Counted from the first letter of the stretch, positions 40,618 through 51,118 are shown. The stretch: DNA of 64,000 nt from Marinobacter persicus (GCF_002934325.1 NZ_PTIV01000007.1:1-64000); one strand, 5' to 3'. Program-made: numbers and translations. Notes: generated by a model not told the origin, from the sequence alone.

Positions 40618-41427
40618 TTATCCTCTTCTGCCTGTTCGCATTCGAAGTCGGAATGCCAGCCGGTTATCCTTGCCCGAAATTTTGATACGACTCAGTTCAT
40701 GAAGACATGCTTTAAGATCCGTGTCTATGCCTTCAACCGTGGTTACTGCGCTTGCATACCCTGACTTTTTGGCCAATCGAACGTCCTGTTCATCGTAAAT
40801 ACCAAACGGGTAGGCGAAGCTGGATACCAGACAATCAAACTGCCTCGCCAACTCATCATGACACCCTTTGATTTCTGCAAACTTTTCTGGCTCATCCAGC
40901 CGCGCCAGGTTGGCGTGGGTCAAAGTATGACCGCCGAGCTCCCAACAACCACTGGCGAGCATCTCAGAAACCTGCTCATCGCTCAGCTTAGGCTCACGCA
41001 TAAGCTCTCCGGTATTATGGTGAGCTTTTTTGGCGGTGGACCAGTCACGATCAAACCGATCCACCACCAGATAAAGAGTGGCCTTCGCCCCGTACTTTTT
41101 AAGTACCGGGTGAGCCATGTGATAGTTATCGGCGAAGCCGTCATCAAAGGTCAGGAAAACGGTTTTAGGCGGCAATCTATCAGGGTGCTCAAGCTCAGAC
41201 ATAACGGCAAAGTGCCAGCCATTTTCTTTAAGCCAGCGTACCTGCCAATCAAACGCTGCTGGCTTTACGCGAAGCTTATTGAACTTGGCTTTTGAGCGAT
41301 GCTCACTCACCATGTGATACATCAATATACGTGGATGCTCCAATCCGACGGCGGGCCGCCACCAGCCGTATCGATTGCTGAAAAGCAGTAGCGAGATTGC
41401 CACCAGCAGAGCCATGCCCCATATCAT
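40618..41427 (-). CDS. Membrane-anchored polysaccharide deacetylase (NodB domain)
   Basis: Carbohydrate esterase family 4 protein, 269 aa, with an uncleaved N-terminal anchor (MIWGMALLVAISLLLF). The NodB motif 1 is LTFDDGFADN (metal and base Asp pair) and motif 2 is ELGGHTLTHANL (metal His pair). It would remove N-acetyl groups from hexosamines in the lipid-linked or periplasmic glycan. ATG at 41427 makes an ATGA overlap with the upstream GT4 gene, so I prefer it to the start 7 codons earlier. UDP-GlcNAc-derived sugars from the dehydrogenase nearby could be its substrate type. Confidence 0.85.
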   Translation of the reverse strand: MIWGMALLVAISLLLFSNRYGWWRPAVGLEHPRILMYHMVSEHRSKAKFNKLRVKPAAFDWQVRWLKENGWHFAVMSELEHPDRLPPKTVFLTFDDGFADNYHMAHPVLKKYGAKATLYLVVDRFDRDWSTAKKAHHNTGELMREPKLSDEQVSEMLASGCWELGGHTLTHANLARLDEPEKFAEIKGCHDELARQFDCLVSSFAYPFGIYDEQDVRLAKKSGYASAVTTVEGIDTDLKACLHELSRIKISGKDNRLAFRLRMRTGRRG

Positions 41428-42524
41428 TGAAGCAACTCCTGATAGCAATCCAGGGTTTGCGTGACCATTTCACGTAATAGAAAACGATCATTTGTCAGGG
41501 GGGATTGAGCAGAACCCAAGCTTTCAATTACCGCACGATACAGCGATTCGGGATCTCCCAAAGGCACTCTCCCCTGGGGATAAAGCTGGGCCAAAACCTC
41601 GCCCACACCGCCATGGTCATAGCCAATAACAGGCACGCCCATACTTAACGCTTCAACGACCGTCCGTCCAAAAGATTCTGGTTTGTTTGATAAGGACAGA
41701 ACCAAATCGGAAACTGCGAATATTTCACGTATATCAGGCCGTGCTCCGGTTAGGTGCAGACTATCGCCAAGGCCCTCTTGGGCAATCCTTTCACGTATTT
41801 CCTGGGCATAAGCCTTTCGCTTCGGGTCCTCCCCTCCCACAATCAAACCTTGAACTTCCTGCCCGGCATCCCGCAATTTCTTGATCAAATCGATAAAGTC
41901 ATGGTGCCCTTTGAGCCTGGTAAGACGACCCGGGAGAGTCAGCACGCGTTTACCTTTAAGCTGGGGGTATGTCTGATACCAGCGACTGATCCAGTCTTCT
42001 GTTGGACTGTAATCCAGAGGGAAGTCGTCCGGGTCGATACCTCGGTATACAAGCCGGACACGCCCCTTGTCGGTTTGGGGATAGTTCTCATGGATATAGT
42101 TGCGGACGGTATTAGAGACAGCAATAACCCGCTCACCACGACACATAATTTCACTGTATCGACTGACCGAGTACAGGCCGTGAACTGTCGTCACCAAACG
42201 CGGGCGCGCGCTTTCAGGCAGCCCTCTCCATGCAAACCAACATACCCAAGCCGGCATTCGTGAACGCAAATGCAGAATATCGGGTTTCTCGCGCTTCAAC
42301 CAACGCCGCAAGGCCCAAACATGTCGAAAGGTTAGTGGAGACTTTTTACCAAGATCCCAGGTAATGTGTTGACTACCTTCAGCTTCGAGCTGGGCGGTCA
42401 TCCTTCCACCGGCTGAAAGCACTATGGATTGATGACCACTTTCGACCAATCCTTTGGCAATTTCCAGCGTGCCTTTTTCCACACCGCCACCATCCAGTGC
42501 GGGCAATACCTGAACAACCTTCAT
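41424..42524 (-). CDS. Glycosyltransferase family 4
   Basis: GT-B enzyme, 366 aa. N-terminal MKVVQVLPALDGGGVEKGTL is the classic acceptor-domain start with the Gly-rich loop. The donor domain has LTLPGRLTRLKGHHDFIDLI and the EX7E motif in PESFGRTVVEALSMGVPVIG. It resembles the WaaG/WbpY-like group used in LPS core and O-chain assembly. It sits 20 bases after the UDP-sugar dehydrogenase gene and is coupled to the deacetylase. Confidence 0.87.
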   Translation of the reverse strand: MKVVQVLPALDGGGVEKGTLEIAKGLVESGHQSIVLSAGGRMTAQLEAEGSQHITWDLGKKSPLTFRHVWALRRWLKREKPDILHLRSRMPAWVCWFAWRGLPESARPRLVTTVHGLYSVSRYSEIMCRGERVIAVSNTVRNYIHENYPQTDKGRVRLVYRGIDPDDFPLDYSPTEDWISRWYQTYPQLKGKRVLTLPGRLTRLKGHHDFIDLIKKLRDAGQEVQGLIVGGEDPKRKAYAQEIRERIAQEGLGDSLHLTGARPDIREIFAVSDLVLSLSNKPESFGRTVVEALSMGVPVIGYDHGGVGEVLAQLYPQGRVPLGDPESLYRAVIESLGSAQSPLTNDRFLLREMVTQTLDCYQELLQ

Positions 42525-42544
42525 AAATACTTGGCAACCAGTGA

Positions 42545-43828
42545 TTACAGCCGCAGATCAACCTGATCTGCAGGCAAAACATATTTCAAGTCATAAAGAA
42601 CGTGCTCAGACTTGCCCCATTGATGTATCGCCTCAGCGCCCAGTTCATGGAACTCGCGATGGGCCACCGTCAGCATAATTGCGTCATACTGACCAGCAAC
42701 AGGATGAGCAATCGGCCGGAGGCCATATTCCGCTTCTGCCTCGTCAGCATCGGCCCAAGGATCATAGACGTCCACTTGGGCTCCGAAACTCTCCAGCACC
42801 CGAATAATATCTATAACGCGGGTGTTGCGCAGGTCCGGACAATTCTCCTTGAAGGTTAACCCCAGTATCAGAATGCGGCTATCAACCACGTGAATACGTT
42901 TGCGCAACATGCCCTTGACCATTTCGTCAGCGACATAGGCTCCCATATTGCTGTTGATGCGCCTTCCAGCAAGAATCACATCCGGAATATAGCCAGCTGA
43001 CTGGGCTTTATAGGTCAGATAATAAGGATCAATGCCTATGCAATGACCACCAACCAAACCGGGCCTGAATGGCAGAAAGTTCCACTTCGTACCCGCAGCT
43101 TCAAGAACCTCTTCAGTGTCAACGCCCAAGCGATTGAAAATGATGGCTAACTCATTCACCAAGGCGATGTTGAGATCTCGCTGGGTGTTCTCAATCACTT
43201 TCGCCGCTTCAGCAACCTGAATGCTGCTGGTTTTGTGAGTACCTGCTGTGATGATGGTTCGATAAAGCGCATCGACAATATCGGCCACTTCCGGTGTTGA
43301 GCCAGAAGTCACTTTCTTTATCGTGGTTACGCGATGAACCTTATCGCCTGGATTAATACGTTCAGGGCTGTAACCTGCATAGAAGTCTTCATTGAAGCGC
43401 AGGCCTGAAATGCCTTCAATCACAGGAATACAATCTTCCTCAGTCGCGCCTGGGTATACCGTCGATTCGTAGACCACAATGTCTCCGGGCCCCACCAGTC
43501 GGCCAAGCGTTTCCGACGCCTTAATAAGGGGAGTGAGATCAGGCTGCTTCTGGCCATTAATGGGGGTGGGAACCGTCACAATATAAACATTACAACTGCG
43601 CAGACTTTCCGGATCAGCGCTGAAGCTCAGGCGCTTGGCATCAGACAGAGCTTCATCCTCGACCTCCAGGGTGCTGTCATGGCCAGCTTCCAACTCAAGA
43701 ATTCGATCCTGGTCAATATCAAAGCCAACCACGGGATAATGCTTGCCAAACTCAACCGCGAGAGGTAAGCCAACGTAACCCAAGCCAATAATCCCAATCT
43801 TAGCCGTTTCTAGTGTCGGCAGCTTCAT
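42545..43828 (-). CDS. tviB: UDP-N-acetylhexosamine 6-dehydrogenase (TviB/WbpA type)
   Basis: Oxidises C6 of a UDP-N-acetylhexosamine with two NAD+ to give the uronic acid. The Rossmann motif GLGYVG is at 15-20, and the nucleophile is Cys263 in [13 protein letters not shown]. The fold is the three-domain UDP-glucose/GDP-mannose dehydrogenase type. The [14 protein letters not shown] stretch and 427-aa length fit the TviB/WbpA/WbpO group (UDP-GlcNAc or UDP-GalNAc) better than UDP-glucose dehydrogenase. ATG at 43828 overlaps the preceding stop (ATGA). No TviC-like epimerase is present, so the product is more likely UDP-GlcNAcA or is processed elsewhere. Symbol is approximate. Confidence 0.85.
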   Translation of the reverse strand: MKLPTLETAKIGIIGLGYVGLPLAVEFGKHYPVVGFDIDQDRILELEAGHDSTLEVEDEALSDAKRLSFSADPESLRSCNVYIVTVPTPINGQKQPDLTPLIKASETLGRLVGPGDIVVYESTVYPGATEEDCIPVIEGISGLRFNEDFYAGYSPERINPGDKVHRVTTIKKVTSGSTPEVADIVDALYRTIITAGTHKTSSIQVAEAAKVIENTQRDLNIALVNELAIIFNRLGVDTEEVLEAAGTKWNFLPFRPGLVGGHCIGIDPYYLTYKAQSAGYIPDVILAGRRINSNMGAYVADEMVKGMLRKRIHVVDSRILILGLTFKENCPDLRNTRVIDIIRVLESFGAQVDVYDPWADADEAEAEYGLRPIAHPVAGQYDAIMLTVAHREFHELGAEAIHQWGKSEHVLYDLKYVLPADQVDLRL

Positions 43829-44721
43829 ATCAACCCTCTCTCCGTAATTATTTGCGCACACCGCTGAGCCTCATTGAATTCATGCTGCGGCGGAGGCAGC
43901 GGCTTTCCGGACCAGTGATCAAAAGAGGTCAGAACGCCTCTTTCCTTCAACTTCTTGATCCCCCTAACTAATCGCCCTTCGGTTCGCCAAGGCACTTCAA
44001 AAACACCAACCGAGCAGCCCGCACTCAAGGCCTCATAGATCATCGAGACGCTGTCCTCCGTAACCCAACACTGCTCAGCTGAGGCGAGCTTCTCAGGCAA
44101 CCATCCCTCTGGCGTCAAGTCCGAAGGTACCACTTCAACACCTGTGATTTTTCTCAACGCTTCGGTTGTAGAGGAAGGCGTGCGTCGTGACGTGGTTAAA
44201 AGCCAATCACCAGGATCCCTCTGCACCAGCGTCTCTACCTGCCTTAATAGGCGCTCTTCATCCCAATCACTGTTTTTTGATGGACCACCAATAAGAACCA
44301 TCCCTTTCCCGGGCCGCTTTCTGGCAGGACGAACCCGGTTCAAAGCACCGCTTGTGGTGATGACGTTTGAACGCTCTGGAGGATGATCATGTTCGGGAAT
44401 CAGGGAGAGATCAAAAAGTCGTAACGGAGCTGAAGGCTTCATCATGACGACAACCGGCGTACGCCAATAACGTTTCAGTGCCAAAAGCGTGAGATGCGTT
44501 CCATGCCCCGTCCCGATGATCAGTTCCGGCCGACGCCCGGCATAGGGGCGCACCCCAAAAGCAAAGACCAACATCGCCCGAAAGCGCGACAGAGGCTTTA
44601 TTTTTTCAATGCCCAGCCCGGACCGCAGTTCCACCAGAGCCTCTGCGAGCCCGAGTGACTGATTGAGGTGGCCGGCCTTACCGTCATTGACAATTAAAAT
44701 ATGTTTCAAGCTGGCATTCAC
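43825..44721 (-). CDS. ELM1-family putative glycosyltransferase (copy B)
   Basis: 298-aa paralogue of the gene at 38570-39589. Shared pieces are [36 protein letters not shown] and [13 protein letters not shown]; the rest is diverged. It also shows [16 protein letters not shown]. It is the first gene of the minus-strand polysaccharide run, divergent from manC across about 86 bases, and coupled to the dehydrogenase gene by ATGA. Function is unproven; a lipid-linked glycosyltransferase role is inferred from context and fold family. Confidence 0.72.
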   Translation of the reverse strand: MNASLKHILIVNDGKAGHLNQSLGLAEALVELRSGLGIEKIKPLSRFRAMLVFAFGVRPYAGRRPELIIGTGHGTHLTLLALKRYWRTPVVVMMKPSAPLRLFDLSLIPEHDHPPERSNVITTSGALNRVRPARKRPGKGMVLIGGPSKNSDWDEERLLRQVETLVQRDPGDWLLTTSRRTPSSTTEALRKITGVEVVPSDLTPEGWLPEKLASAEQCWVTEDSVSMIYEALSAGCSVGVFEVPWRTEGRLVRGIKKLKERGVLTSFDHWSGKPLPPPQHEFNEAQRCAQIITERGLI

Positions 44722-44807
44722 CCCTGCCCGACAGTACGCAGAATCAAAAGTCCTTTATGATAACATCAAACCACGACCATGATACCCGCGCTTGGAGCAG
44801 CAAGATA

Positions 44808-46229
44808 ATGATTCACCCAGTCATTTTGGCCGGAGGCACCGGCTCTCGGCTTTGGCCCTTATCCCGGCAACTAAACCCGAAGCAGTTTCTCAAACTGACA
44901 GACCATCGTCTCTCCATGCTGCAACTTACCGTCGGCCGACTGGACAACGTAAATACCACCACCCCCCTCCTGATCTGCAATGAGGAACACCGCTTTCTGG
45001 CGGCGGAGCAGATGCGCCAGGCAGGCTTTGATAACGCGCCGATTCTTCTTGAACCTTGCGGCAGAAACACAGCACCCGCTATCGCTCTCGCGGCATTGGA
45101 GTTAATCAAGGGGGCGCATCAGGATGCCGAAGACCCGCTTATGCTGGTACTGGCGGCAGACCACCTGATTCAGGATGTCTCCGAATTCGAAAATAGCATT
45201 GGCCGCGCAGCAGCACTTGCCAAGAGTGGCAAACTTGTCACATTTGGCATCGTTCCCAGCCATGCCGAAACAGGCTACGGCTACATCCAACGTGGTTCGG
45301 AATTAGGTTCGGAGGGGTTCACAGTCAACCGGTTTGTGGAGAAACCAGACCAAAGTACTGCCCAGAATTATTTATCTTCCGGCGATTACTTCTGGAACAG
45401 CGGAATGTTCATGTTCGGCGCCCGCCGATATCTGGCCGAACTTGAGCTGCACAGACCAGATATCCTCGCGATCTGCCAAGCTGCCTTGGACCAGGCACAG
45501 GCTGATCTTCATTTCACCCGCATCAGTGAGAGCATTTTTTCGGAATGCCCGGAGGATTCCATAGACTATGCCGTAATGGAGAAAACCGATAACGCGGCGG
45601 TAGTGGCGTTAGATGCCGGCTGGAGCGACATTGGATCCTGGGCAGCATTGTGGGATGCGCTACCCAAAGATGATAACGGTAACAGCTTGACCGGAGATGT
45701 TATTGCTCAGGACACAGAAAACACTCTCGTGCGGGCAGACAACCGCCTGGTGGCAACCCTGGGCGTGAAGGACCTGGTTGTCATAGAAACCAAAGACGCT
45801 CTACTCGTTGCACATAAAAACAATGTTCAAAACGTCAAAAAGGTGGTTGAACAAATAAAAAACGATGGCCGCCACGAACACATGAATCACCGCGAGGTGT
45901 ATCGGCCTTGGGGAGTTTACGATTCGATCGACAACGGGAACCGTTACCAAGTTAAAAGGATTACCGTAAAACCCGGCGCAAAACTGTCTGTGCAAATGCA
46001 TCACCACAGAGCGGAGCACTGGATCGTAGTAAGCGGTACAGCGAAGGTAACAAACGGAGAGAAAAGTTACTTGGTTACCGAGAATCAATCGACCTATATC
46101 CCAATCGGCCAGAAGCACTGCCTGGAAAACCCCGGCGTAATCGATCTCGAACTCATCGAGGTGCAGTCAGGTTCCTATCTTGGCGAGGACGACATTGTCC
46201 GCTTCGAAGATAGCTATGGCCGCGTTTAG
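44808..46229 (+). CDS. manC: Mannose-1-phosphate guanylyltransferase / mannose-6-phosphate isomerase
   Basis: Bifunctional enzyme giving GDP-mannose from mannose 6-phosphate with ManB. The N-terminal nucleotidyltransferase signature is [14 protein letters not shown] (8-21), with FVEKP and WNSGMFMF downstream. The C-terminal cupin-type isomerase domain has [27 protein letters not shown] and NPG. ATG at 44808 has GGAG 10 bases upstream and gives 473 aa, the usual length. The longer frame from 44757 is not needed. No manB (phosphomannomutase) is in the window, so it must be elsewhere. Confidence 0.95.
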   Translation: MIHPVILAGGTGSRLWPLSRQLNPKQFLKLTDHRLSMLQLTVGRLDNVNTTTPLLICNEEHRFLAAEQMRQAGFDNAPILLEPCGRNTAPAIALAALELIKGAHQDAEDPLMLVLAADHLIQDVSEFENSIGRAAALAKSGKLVTFGIVPSHAETGYGYIQRGSELGSEGFTVNRFVEKPDQSTAQNYLSSGDYFWNSGMFMFGARRYLAELELHRPDILAICQAALDQAQADLHFTRISESIFSECPEDSIDYAVMEKTDNAAVVALDAGWSDIGSWAALWDALPKDDNGNSLTGDVIAQDTENTLVRADNRLVATLGVKDLVVIETKDALLVAHKNNVQNVKKVVEQIKNDGRHEHMNHREVYRPWGVYDSIDNGNRYQVKRITVKPGAKLSVQMHHHRAEHWIVVSGTAKVTNGEKSYLVTENQSTYIPIGQKHCLENPGVIDLELIEVQSGSYLGEDDIVRFEDSYGRV

Positions 46230-46307
46230 TGCGAACCAAACGCTTCTTGTCTGTCACTTTCCACGGTGGTAGTTTTCGCGCTTTGTTAATTTCTGAATAG
46301 GTGACCA

Positions 46308-47186
46308 GTGTCAAGCAAGCTTATAAAAGTTATTTTCCAGCTTCTCTCCTTTTTGAGCCTGAAAAATGCCCAACGTCTCGGTCGCTTTCTGGGCAGCATG
46401 GCCTGGAAGCTTAACGGTCGCTCTGTCGATACCACCAAAAAAAACCTTCGGGCATGCTATCCCGACCTTACCGACGAACAGATAGAAGAGTTCGGTCGCC
46501 AAAGCCTGCGTGAGACTGGCGCCACCGCCATGGAAGTGCCGCTGATGTGGGAATGGCCGGTAGAAAAATGCCTGGACCAAATAAAAGAAGTTGAAGGTGA
46601 AGAGTTACTTCGTAGCTATGAGGCAGGTAAAAGGGGGTTGCTATTTCTAGCACCGCATTTGGGCAACTGGGAATTGGCAGGATTATTTTTTGCTGAGAAA
46701 TACAAAATGGCAGTGCTGTATAGCCCCCCAAACCAAGAGGGGCTGGAAGCCTACATAAAACAAGTTCGCAGCCGGAGCGGCTCAGAGCTGGTTGCCACCA
46801 ATCGGAGAGGAATCGCGCGGCTTTTCACTATTCTTAAAAAAGGAGGGGTTGTTGGCATTCTGCCAGACCAGGCCCCGCCCAAAGAAAGCGGCGCAGTCGC
46901 GCCATTCTTTGGCATACCGACCATGACAATGACGCTGGCAACCAAGCTAATACACAAGACGGGGGCCTTACCCTTAATCAGCTATGCCCAACGACTGCCG
47001 GACGGAAAGGGATTCAAGATTGTTATTCGCAAAGCCGAAAGTGGCATTGAATCCCAGGATCTGACCGAATCACTGACCGCACTGAACAGGTCGGTCGAAA
47101 AGTGTATCGAGGAAGCTCCCGAGCAATACCAGTGGGAATACAAACGCTTTCGCAGGGATGTGCCTGGGGCAACCAAGCTGTACTAA
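46308..47186 (+). CDS. Lipid A late acyltransferase, LpxL/HtrB family (copy 2)
   Basis: 292-aa member of the lysophospholipid/lipid A acyltransferase family. The catalytic HX4E is His117...Glu122 in APHLGNWELAG. ILPDQAPPKESGAVAPFFG and YQWEYKRFRR are typical. It starts with GTG and has a weak ribosome site. It differs strongly from the copy at 32421 and fits the HtrB group (APHLGNWE) better. Together they could add the two secondary acyl chains. It follows manC by 78 bases on the same strand and is convergent with ilvE. Confidence 0.88.
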   Translation: MSSKLIKVIFQLLSFLSLKNAQRLGRFLGSMAWKLNGRSVDTTKKNLRACYPDLTDEQIEEFGRQSLRETGATAMEVPLMWEWPVEKCLDQIKEVEGEELLRSYEAGKRGLLFLAPHLGNWELAGLFFAEKYKMAVLYSPPNQEGLEAYIKQVRSRSGSELVATNRRGIARLFTILKKGGVVGILPDQAPPKESGAVAPFFGIPTMTMTLATKLIHKTGALPLISYAQRLPDGKGFKIVIRKAESGIESQDLTESLTALNRSVEKCIEEAPEQYQWEYKRFRRDVPGATKLY

Positions 47187-47215
47187 GTTAAAACCCCAAG
47201 CTCTTCTCCAAGCGA

Positions 47216-48139
47216 TTAGCGCACCAAAGTCAACCAATCCGAATGCTCCGGCAACTCACCCTTAACCGCAGCAAAGTACTTCGCCTGCAGTTTCTCGGTG
47301 ATGGGTCCGCGCTTGCCTTCACCAATCTGGCGGCCGTCCAGTTCACGGATGGGCAGTACTTCGGCGGCGGTGCCGGTGAAGAAGGCTTCTTCGGCGATGT
47401 AGACCTCGTCACGGGTGATGCGGCGCTCGCGCACTTCCAGGCCCATGTCGCGGGCGAAGTCGAGGATGGTGGCGCGCGTGATGCCTTCCAGGCAGGAGGT
47501 CAACTCAGGGGTGTGCAGCACACCGTCGCGTACGATGAAGATGTTCTCGCCGGAACCTTCGGCCACGTAGCCTTCGTTATCCAGCAGCAGGGCTTCTTCC
47601 GCGCCGCCGGAGATAGCTTCGTTCAGCGCCAGCATGGAGTTGATGTAGTTGCCGTTGGCCTTCGCCTTGCACATGGTGATGTTCACGTGGTGGCGGGTGT
47701 AGGAAGAGGTGCGAACCTTGATACCCAGTTCCTTGGCTTCCGGCGACATGTAGGACGGCCAGCTCCAGGCGGCGACCATGGCGTGCACTTTCAGGTTGTC
47801 GGCGCGCAGGCCCATGCCTTCAGAGCCAAGGAACACCATGGGGCGCAGGTAGGCTTCGTCCAGGTTGTTCTGGCGAACCGCCGCGCACTGAGCCTCGTTC
47901 AGCTCTTCCTTGGTGAACGGCATTTTCATATTCAGGATGTGCGCTGAGCGGAACAGACGGTCTGTGTGTTCTTTCAGGCGGAAGATGGCCGGGCCGTTCT
48001 CGGTGTGATAGGCGCGCACGCCTTCAAAACAACCGAGACCATAATGCAGGGTGTGAGTCAGCACATGGGTTTTGGCGTCGCGCCAGGGGACCATTTCACC
48101 ATCCAGCCAGATAACGCCATCGCGGTCAGCCATCGACAT
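47216..48139 (-). CDS. ilvE: Branched-chain amino acid aminotransferase
   Basis: PLP enzyme for the last step in leucine, isoleucine and valine synthesis. The fold-type IV family signs are IWLDGEMVPWRDAKTHVLTH, GVRAYHTENGP and the PLP lysine in KANGNYINSMLALNEA. EGSGENIFIVRDGVL and LTSCLEGITRATILD are also conserved. AGGAG precedes the ATG. At 307 aa it equals E. coli IlvE (309). It follows glnE by 78 bases on the same strand, an order known from Pseudomonas, so both may share a transcript. Confidence 0.97.
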   Translation of the reverse strand: MSMADRDGVIWLDGEMVPWRDAKTHVLTHTLHYGLGCFEGVRAYHTENGPAIFRLKEHTDRLFRSAHILNMKMPFTKEELNEAQCAAVRQNNLDEAYLRPMVFLGSEGMGLRADNLKVHAMVAAWSWPSYMSPEAKELGIKVRTSSYTRHHVNITMCKAKANGNYINSMLALNEAISGGAEEALLLDNEGYVAEGSGENIFIVRDGVLHTPELTSCLEGITRATILDFARDMGLEVRERRITRDEVYIAEEAFFTGTAAEVLPIRELDGRQIGEGKRGPITEKLQAKYFAAVKGELPEHSDWLTLVR

Positions 48140-48217
48140 TCTATTTGCTCCTGAATATGCGGTTTTCGGGGGTCGAACATTCTAGCAGGAAATGCCCGGG
48201 GAAATACATTTCGCTCA

Positions 48218-51118
48218 TTAATCAAGCATTACTTTTTGCCACATGCTGCGGATGTAGGCCCGCTCCTCCGGGAAGGCATCGCCTTCCACCTGGCTGTTCA
48301 GGTTCTGCAAGGCTCGACGGTGGATGGTAGAGCGCAGGGTGATGAAGGTTTCCCTTAACTTCTCCGTGTCTTCAACCGCCATGACTCCCGCACGCCCCAG
48401 TTCCTCCAACTGGCGAATGTTGTCACTCCATTGCGTCAGCTCCGGGTGTTCTGCGCTCGAGGCAAGCATCAGGTACTGCACCAGGAACTCAATATCGATG
48501 ATGCCGCCATTGTCGTGCTTGATATGAAAGGTTTCACCCTGCTTGGATTCGGGCGTACCAAGGGCCTTGCGCATTTTCTCGCGCATGTTGACCACTTCCT
48601 CACGCAGGGCCTCTTTATCACGGGATTGGCAAAGAATCTCGTGCCGAATTTTCTCGAACCCAGCCAGGGTATCCTTGCAACCAGCAACACCCCGTGCGCG
48701 GGCCAGTGCCTGATGCTCCCAGGTCCAGGCATCGTTCTGTTGATATTTTTCGAAGGCCTGCAGGGTGCTGACCAACAGCCCCGAGTTACCGGAGGGGCGC
48801 AAACGCATGTCCACTTCGTACAGCTGCCCGGACGGCGTCTGGGTATTGAGGATGTGCACAATCCGCTGCCCCAGCCGGGTATAGAACACGGCATTGTCGA
48901 GGGGTTTGTCACCGTCAGTTGACTGTTGCGGATCGGCTTTATGCACGAACACCAGGTCCAGGTCTGAGGTGTACCCCAGCTCAATGCCGCCAAGCTTGCC
49001 GTAGCCGATGATGGCGAAATCGGTGTTGCAGGTTGAACCGTCCGCCCTGCGGGGATAACCGTGGCGGCTGACCAGATTGGAGAAGGCCACGTCCACTACG
49101 TGATCAAGCACTACCTCGGCAATCCAGGTTAAGTAATCACTAACTTTCATCAGAGGCAGGGTGCCCTTCAGCTCCGAGGCAGCCACCCGCAGGATGTGCG
49201 CCTTCTTGAAATGGCGCAAAGACTCCATCTGCTCTTCCAGGTCTTCGTAGGGAATACGCAGCATCTGCTGGCGCAACTCGTCCTGGAGCTCGTCCTTGGT
49301 CGGCGGGTTATAAAGGCTCTCGGCGTTCAGCAGCTCGTCCAGCAGCAACGGCGTCTCCGCCAGCAGGCTGGCAATCCAGGGGCTTTCGCTACAGAGACGC
49401 ACCAACTGCGTCAGGGCGCCCGGATTTTCCAGCAGCAGGACCATGTAAGCGGTGCGACGCAGAATGGCTTCCACCAGTTGAAGCACCCGCTCGAGGGTCT
49501 GGGAGCTGCCCTCCACTTCAGTCAAGGCACTTAACAACAAAGGCATGAACTGGTTCAGACGACGGCGCCCCTGGGTTTGCAGGGACTGGACGGTACGGCT
49601 CTCACGCAGCTCTTTCAGGCGCTTGTAGCTGGCCTCCGGGGCATCGAACCCCTGCTCTTCAAGCCATTGCAAAGCTGCTGACTCGTCCATTTCCGCCAGC
49701 CACAACTCAAACCAGCCATCATCCACCGGCGACTCAGGGGCTTCATCGTCCTCCTCGGTGGCGATGATGTCGGAGAAATGCTTCGCGACTTTCTGGCGGT
49801 GTTCCTCCAGCGCTTCCTGGCAGGCGGACCAATCGTCATAACCCATGATTCGTGCAACCCGCGCCTGCGACAGTTCGTCGTCGGGCAGTATCTGGGTTTG
49901 TTTGTCCTCCATACCCTGGAGGGCATGTTCCAGGTCGCGCAGGAAGATGTAGGCGTTGCGCAGTTCCTTGACCACGGGCGAAGGCAACAGCTCCAGCTCT
50001 TCAAGCTCCTTCAGGATATTGAGCAATTCCCGCTGCTGGAGCTCCCGGTCGCGCCCTCCACGGATCAGTTGGAAGGCCTGCACCACGAATTCAATTTCCC
50101 GGATACCGCCGCTACCGAGCTTGATGTTGTTCTCCAGGCCCTTGCGGCGAACCTCCCGGCTGATCATCGCCTTCATGGCCCGCAGGGATTCAAACGCACT
50201 GAAATCGATGTACTTGCGATAGACAAACGGGCGCAGCATCTCCATCAGCACCTTACCGGCCCGCTGGTCGCCGGCAACCACCCGCGCCTTGACCATGGCA
50301 TAGCGCTCCCAATCGCGACCCTGGTCCTGATAGTAAGTCTCCAATGCCGCAAAGCTGAGTGCCAGGGCGCCGCTCTGGCCGTAGGGGCGCAGGCGCATGT
50401 CGGTCCGGAACACGAAGCCATCAGCGGTGATCTGGTCCAGCGCCTGGATCAGGCGCTGCCCAAGGCGGATGAAGAACTGCTGGTTATCCAGGGCCCGGCG
50501 ACCGCCCCGGGTTTCCCCCTTGGACGGGAAGCCAAAGATCAGGTCAATATCCGAGGATACGTTCAACTCCCGGCCGCCGAGCTTGCCCATACCCAACACC
50601 ACCATTTTTTGTGGTGCGTCTTCGCCGGTGACAGGGTCGGCGCCCCAGGGTGTGCCCAGCTCCTCACAAAGCGTGTCGTAAAGCCAGTTGAGGGCGCCAT
50701 CGATACAGGTGTCGGCCAGCATGCTGGCGGCGGCCATGGTTTCATGGAGGTCGGCCCAGCGCATCAAATCCCGCCAGATGATGCGGAATTGCGATTCCCG
50801 CCGGAACTGACGCAGAGCCGTGTGCAAAGCCGGCTCACTGTCGACGTCCTGCAGAAATTCGCCCCACCGCTCCTGCAACCAATCTTCCGTGGTCGGCTCG
50901 GCTAATGGTCTCGATTCAACGGCTGCGCGGATCTGTTCAGGATGGCGCTCCAACGCTTCCCGAAGAAACAGGCTGCGGGCCAGAGCCTCGGCAATGTCAT
51001 TCTCCGACAAACCACTGGCCAACAACCATTCGGGCACCCGGTCGGGAAAAATCGCCGACCAGCAAGCCGATACGTTTTCAGCCAGTATTGCCGGCATTCC
51101 ATTCCAAGGCTCAGACAT
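48218..51118 (-). CDS. glnE: Glutamine synthetase adenylyltransferase/deadenylase GlnE
   Basis: Bifunctional enzyme that inactivates GlnA by AMP addition to a tyrosine and reactivates it by phosphorolysis, driven by PII and glutamine. Two homologous nucleotidyltransferase domains are visible: GRELNVSSDIDLIFGF in the N-terminal (deadenylase) half and GGIELGYTSDLDLVFVH in the C-terminal (adenylyltransferase) half, separated by a regulatory helical region. ATG at 51118 has GGGGAG upstream and gives 966 aa. The target, GlnA Tyr396, is encoded about 9 kb away in this window. Confidence 0.97.
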   Translation of the reverse strand: MSEPWNGMPAILAENVSACWSAIFPDRVPEWLLASGLSENDIAEALARSLFLREALERHPEQIRAAVESRPLAEPTTEDWLQERWGEFLQDVDSEPALHTALRQFRRESQFRIIWRDLMRWADLHETMAAASMLADTCIDGALNWLYDTLCEELGTPWGADPVTGEDAPQKMVVLGMGKLGGRELNVSSDIDLIFGFPSKGETRGGRRALDNQQFFIRLGQRLIQALDQITADGFVFRTDMRLRPYGQSGALALSFAALETYYQDQGRDWERYAMVKARVVAGDQRAGKVLMEMLRPFVYRKYIDFSAFESLRAMKAMISREVRRKGLENNIKLGSGGIREIEFVVQAFQLIRGGRDRELQQRELLNILKELEELELLPSPVVKELRNAYIFLRDLEHALQGMEDKQTQILPDDELSQARVARIMGYDDWSACQEALEEHRQKVAKHFSDIIATEEDDEAPESPVDDGWFELWLAEMDESAALQWLEEQGFDAPEASYKRLKELRESRTVQSLQTQGRRRLNQFMPLLLSALTEVEGSSQTLERVLQLVEAILRRTAYMVLLLENPGALTQLVRLCSESPWIASLLAETPLLLDELLNAESLYNPPTKDELQDELRQQMLRIPYEDLEEQMESLRHFKKAHILRVAASELKGTLPLMKVSDYLTWIAEVVLDHVVDVAFSNLVSRHGYPRRADGSTCNTDFAIIGYGKLGGIELGYTSDLDLVFVHKADPQQSTDGDKPLDNAVFYTRLGQRIVHILNTQTPSGQLYEVDMRLRPSGNSGLLVSTLQAFEKYQQNDAWTWEHQALARARGVAGCKDTLAGFEKIRHEILCQSRDKEALREEVVNMREKMRKALGTPESKQGETFHIKHDNGGIIDIEFLVQYLMLASSAEHPELTQWSDNIRQLEELGRAGVMAVEDTEKLRETFITLRSTIHRRALQNLNSQVEGDAFPEERAYIRSMWQKVMLD

